From the NCBI RefSeq assembly GCF_014651895.1, contig NZ_BMXT01000001.1, positions 1,054,001-1,118,000 on the forward strand: a stretch of 64,000 nucleotides of DNA. The letters are read 5' to 3'. A model generated the notes under the pieces. It searched no databases and was not told the DNA's origin. It saw nothing but the letters and a program-made list of their open reading frames with translations. Source of the DNA: Rhodanobacter panaciterrae. Lineage in GTDB: Bacteria; Pseudomonadota; Gammaproteobacteria; Xanthomonadales; Rhodanobacteraceae. Shown piece by piece: positions 61,357-64,000 of this stretch. Made by a program: the position numbers and the translations under genes. Position 1 is the stretch's first letter. The number at the start of each line of letters is the position of its first letter.

Positions 61357-62790
61357 TCAGCCGATCACGTTACCCGGCACGGGCTTGCTGAAATCTTCTG
61401 CTGCCAGATTCTGGGTCAGCCGGAACACGCCTTCATGGATATTGCGTGGCAGTACCACGTCGAGCACGGTGGTCTGGTGCGGGCCGAGCATGTTGAATAG
61501 GTCTTCGCCGGCGGCGCTTTTCGCCAACGCATGGTGCACCAGGCCGCTGAGGTCGGCGGGCTGGATGCAGGCCCCGTAGGGCCGATGGCTGGGAACGGCG
61601 TTGCGCAGCGTCTTGCGGGTATTGCCCGGATCGGCGACGCGACCATCGCCAGCGAGCAGGGCGTAGTTGAGGAACAGCGCGACCGTCGTACGGCTTTTCG
61701 AGTTGGCCTGGCGGTCGAGCATGAAGTCGTCGGGCATCAGGTCGGGACTGGCCTGTGCTCCGGCGGTGAGCAGATAGCCGGCACCGACGAGCGGCTCGCC
61801 GGCCTCGTCGGTGAGTCGCACGATCAGCAGGCTGCGCGGATCGTGGATGTGCACGCGCGGAGCGAACAGGCCGGCTGGATCCAGTTCGACCTTGTTGGCG
61901 TCGCGCTGGGCATTCTCGTTATCGAAGGCGTTGCACAGGTTGCCGTAGTCGGCAGCGCTGCGCACCTGCAGGCAGCGCAGGATCGCATCGATCGTGGTGA
62001 CTGCCGCGCTTTGCAGGATGCCGTGTGCACTGCCCGAATGCGCGGCGTCGGCGATCAGCTTGAACGCGCAGCGTGGGCCCTGCTGCTGGTTGAGCGTTAG
62101 CGTATCCGCCGCACCGCCGGTCGGGATCGCCAGCACGGCATGCCGCGCATTGAGATTGGCGGCGGCGATACGTACCACACCATCGGAGCCGTCCTCGCCG
62201 GTGTAGCTGTTGAGGTGGTCGTAGAGCGAGCGGTCCGGGCGGTCACCGGCGAGCACGAACAGATAGCGGCCGCTTGCTGTTGGATCGGCACCATGGATGT
62301 GATCGAGGTTGAGTGAGAGCGATTCGGCGCTGCCCAGCTCCAGCCAGTCGAGAATGCGCTGGCCGGGTTGCACGCCATCGAACCACGACTTGAGCCGGCC
62401 CAGCACGCCCTTGCCGAGTTGCGCCAGCGCCGAACCGAAGTTCGCCGGCGCCAGCATCACCAGATGGCTGAGCTTGATCGTGCTCATACTGCCGGGCTTG
62501 TCGCGCTGGGCGCGCAGCCATTCGCGCACCACCGGACCGCCGGTGGAGTGGGTGATGCAGGCGAAGCTGGCGTCGAGCAGATGCAGGTCGCGCAACGCGT
62601 GATCGAATGCACGCACCAGGTCGGGCATGGTCACGGCGTCGTCGAAGCTGACGTACTCGGACAACCACAGGTCGGTCAGCGTCAGCGACAGGCCAGCGGC
62701 GGCAGCCTGTTGCTGCAGTTGCGACGGCAACTGACCGTAGGTCGAGGTATTGGTGACGCTCCAGCCGTGGACGAACACGAGGGTGGTCAT
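61357..62790 (-). CDS. Lipase-like alpha/beta hydrolase
   Basis: Protein of 477 aa starting TLVFVHGWSVTNTSTYGQLP. The nucleophile lies in ITHSTGGPVVREW (S in a THSTG variant of GxSxG), followed by LVMLAPANFGSALAQLGKG, the pattern of PGAP1-like and triacylglycerol lipases. The C-terminal half (from about residue 290) is unusual: IHDPRSLLIVRLTDEAGEPL and a long tail of unknown role. No signal peptide is seen. Start 62790 is chosen from the conserved HGW box at the front. It is separated by 90 bases from the polysaccharide synthase. Confidence 0.75.
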   Translation of the reverse strand: MTTLVFVHGWSVTNTSTYGQLPSQLQQQAAAAGLSLTLTDLWLSEYVSFDDAVTMPDLVRAFDHALRDLHLLDASFACITHSTGGPVVREWLRAQRDKPGSMSTIKLSHLVMLAPANFGSALAQLGKGVLGRLKSWFDGVQPGQRILDWLELGSAESLSLNLDHIHGADPTASGRYLFVLAGDRPDRSLYDHLNSYTGEDGSDGVVRIAAANLNARHAVLAIPTGGAADTLTLNQQQGPRCAFKLIADAAHSGSAHGILQSAAVTTIDAILRCLQVRSAADYGNLCNAFDNENAQRDANKVELDPAGLFAPRVHIHDPRSLLIVRLTDEAGEPLVGAGYLLTAGAQASPDLMPDDFMLDRQANSKSRTTVALFLNYALLAGDGRVADPGNTRKTLRNAVPSHRPYGACIQPADLSGLVHHALAKSAAGEDLFNMLGPHQTTVLDVVLPRNIHEGVFRLTQNLAAEDFSKPVPGNVIG

Positions 62791-62924
62791 GGCGTACTCC
62801 CTGCGATGACCCAGCCTAACCAAACTCGCTCAGCGGCACACCTGCCATGAGGGTTACTTGCGCATGCGTGTACCGCACACCGGCATAATCGCAGCGCCTT
62901 CCCGCCGACTAATGCCGAGTTCCC

Positions 62925-63686
62925 ATGACCCTGGACGCACTGCTCATCCTGATTGTGCTGGCGATCGTGCTGGCCTTGCTGAAGTGGCGTCGCTGCAGTC
63001 GTGCGTTGCTGGCGCTGGCGGTGATCCTGTTGCTGGCAGCGGGTTGCGGGCCGCTGCCGACATGGTTGCTGACCCGGCTGCAATCGGATGTCGCTGTGGA
63101 CACGCCGATCGCGTGGGGACAACGCAACGCGATCGTGCTGCTGGGTGCGGGCACGGTGCGCGTTGCGAATGGCGGGCCGGTGGAGGCGAGCCTGTTCGCG
63201 TACGGACGCATCAGCAAGACTGCGGTGCTGTACCGTGCCTGTCGGCAGAGCGGCAATGCGTGCAAGGTCGAGGTAAGCGGCGGCGATGCGCGCGGGCTCG
63301 GCCAGTCGGAGGCAGCGATCTATGCCGATGACTTGCAGCGGCTCGGTGTCGATGCCGCTGACCTGCTGGTGGAGCCGCGTAGCATGAATACCTGGCAGAA
63401 CGCGCAGTTCAGTGGTCCGCTGCTGAAGTCCTGGGGCGCCGACCGCGTGCTGCTGGTGTCGTCCGGCTTCCACCTGCGCCGCGGCATGCTGTACTTCACG
63501 CACTTCGGCATCCAGGCCACACCGGTGCGCGCCGACTATGTGAACGGCGTGTGGTCTTGGTGGCCGCAGTCATACAACTTCACTGTGGTCGACCTGGCCT
63601 TGCACGAGTACGCAGGCATCGCACGCTACCGTTTTTACAACGCGATGGGCTGGAACGTGCAGGCAACGCGAGCCGGCGCGCTGTAG
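62925..63686 (+). CDS. DUF218/ElyC-SanA-type envelope protein
   Basis: Inner-membrane protein (253 aa) with two N-terminal helices (LLILIVLAIVLALLKW and ALLALAVILLLAAGCG) and a periplasmic DUF218 domain: NAIVLLGAGTVRVANG, VSGGDARGLGQSEA, EPRSMNTWQNAQF and VLLVSSGFHLRRGMLYF. E. coli relatives ElyC and SanA affect envelope integrity, with a proposed role in lipid-carrier metabolism. The exact member cannot be named. Confidence 0.85.
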   Translation: MTLDALLILIVLAIVLALLKWRRCSRALLALAVILLLAAGCGPLPTWLLTRLQSDVAVDTPIAWGQRNAIVLLGAGTVRVANGGPVEASLFAYGRISKTAVLYRACRQSGNACKVEVSGGDARGLGQSEAAIYADDLQRLGVDAADLLVEPRSMNTWQNAQFSGPLLKSWGADRVLLVSSGFHLRRGMLYFTHFGIQATPVRADYVNGVWSWWPQSYNFTVVDLALHEYAGIARYRFYNAMGWNVQATRAGAL

Positions 63687-63695
63687 TCACGCGGA

Positions 63696-64000
63696 TCAGC
63701 GTTCGCGCATCACCATCAGGCGAATCTCGGTCATGTCCTCGATCGCGTAGCGCACGCCCTCGCGGCCGAGGCCGGACAGTTTCGCGCCGCCATACGGCAT
63801 GTTGTCGACGCGAAAACTGGGGATGTCGTTGACGATCACGCCGCCTTGTTCCAGCTCATTCCATGCGCGCATGGCGTGGTCGAGGCTGTCGGTGAAGATG
63901 CCGGCCTGCAGGCCGTAGTCGGAATCGTTGACCAGCGCGATCGCGTCGTCGAATTTCTTGAACGGGGCGAGCAGGGCGTACGGACCGAACGCTTCCTGCC
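63696..64000 (-). CDS. Aldehyde dehydrogenase family protein, C-terminal end only
   Basis: Read on the minus strand, the window edge is [20 protein letters not shown], then [40 protein letters not shown] and [19 protein letters not shown] up to the TGA at 63696-63698. These are the conserved final blocks of NAD(P)-dependent aldehyde dehydrogenases (NDxP, MPYGGxKxSGxGREG). The catalytic Cys and Glu lie outside the window, so subfamily cannot be assigned. Confidence 0.9.
   Translation of the reverse strand, partial: QEAFGPYALLAPFKKFDDAIALVNDSDYGLQAGIFTDSLDHAMRAWNELEQGGVIVNDIPSFRVDNMPYGGAKLSGLGREGVRYAIEDMTEIRLMVMRER

Noticed and set aside
1-64000. tRNA genes, rRNA genes, CRISPR arrays, riboswitches, intact insertion-sequence transposases
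   Set aside because: Looked for on both strands by eye; no cloverleaf with CCA-end context, no regularly spaced repeats, and no DDE, HUH or tyrosine recombinase motifs were found.

Overview
The window is GC-rich chromosomal DNA. Its gene order and protein sequences fit a gammaproteobacterium of the Xanthomonadales/Lysobacterales, most likely Rhodanobacteraceae (Rhodanobacter, Dyella or Luteibacter type). The grounds are the run rpoE-rseA-mucD-lepA-lepB-DUF4845-rnc-era-recO, a FabV-type enoyl reductase, an MTIP-type phosphorylase beside nagZ and hpt, and REP palindromes like those common in this order. This is inference from memory of the families; no search was run.

Layout. (1) 1-11250 is core genome: the end of a GGDEF-EAL protein, then the sigma-E envelope-stress module with a readable sigma-E promoter, then translation, secretion and RNA-processing genes. 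(2) 11243-21853 is mostly core: a REC-Hpt protein, a YdbH/YdbL-type envelope lipid transport pair, rlmD, a CYTH phosphatase, nagZ, hpt, an FMN reductase, MTIP, cspA with a clear terminator, and a Tat-exported glycosylasparaginase coupled to cutC. (3) 21900-48560 is accessory: small DoxX, VOC and monooxygenase genes, two attC-like sites around a small gene, fabV, a lower-GC Mrr-nuclease/STAND-NTPase gene boxed by REP-like hairpins, regulator-enzyme pairs (LysR/SDR, HxlR/NmrA, TetR/SDR/MDR), an antitoxin with a 27-codon toxin stub, a 121-bp MITE, a decayed SnoaL-like gene and a truncated winged-helix regulator. (4) 48561-64000 is mixed: an ABC exporter, an ECF sigma/anti-sigma/IMPACT operon, yehS, a large secreted PHP-Ig protein lying between yehS and a decayed copy of the yehS tail, rhtA, a three-module GH18-NodB-GT2 polysaccharide synthase, a lipase-like hydrolase, an ElyC-like protein and the end of an aldehyde dehydrogenase.

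How genes work together. RpoE, RseA and MucD form the envelope-stress circuit. DUF4845, rnc, era and recO look translationally linked downstream of lepB. The YdbH-like and YdbL-like proteins probably act together between the two membranes. Recycling functions cluster (nagZ for peptidoglycan; hpt and MTIP for purines). The TetR gene and its downstream SDR/MDR operon share one perfect palindromic operator type.

The best candidates for something new are the Mrr-nSTAND gene and its REP-like borders, the small integron-like cassette remnant, the duplicated yehS tail flanking the PHP-Ig gene, and the trimodular polysaccharide synthase. No tRNA, rRNA, CRISPR array, riboswitch or intact transposase gene was seen.
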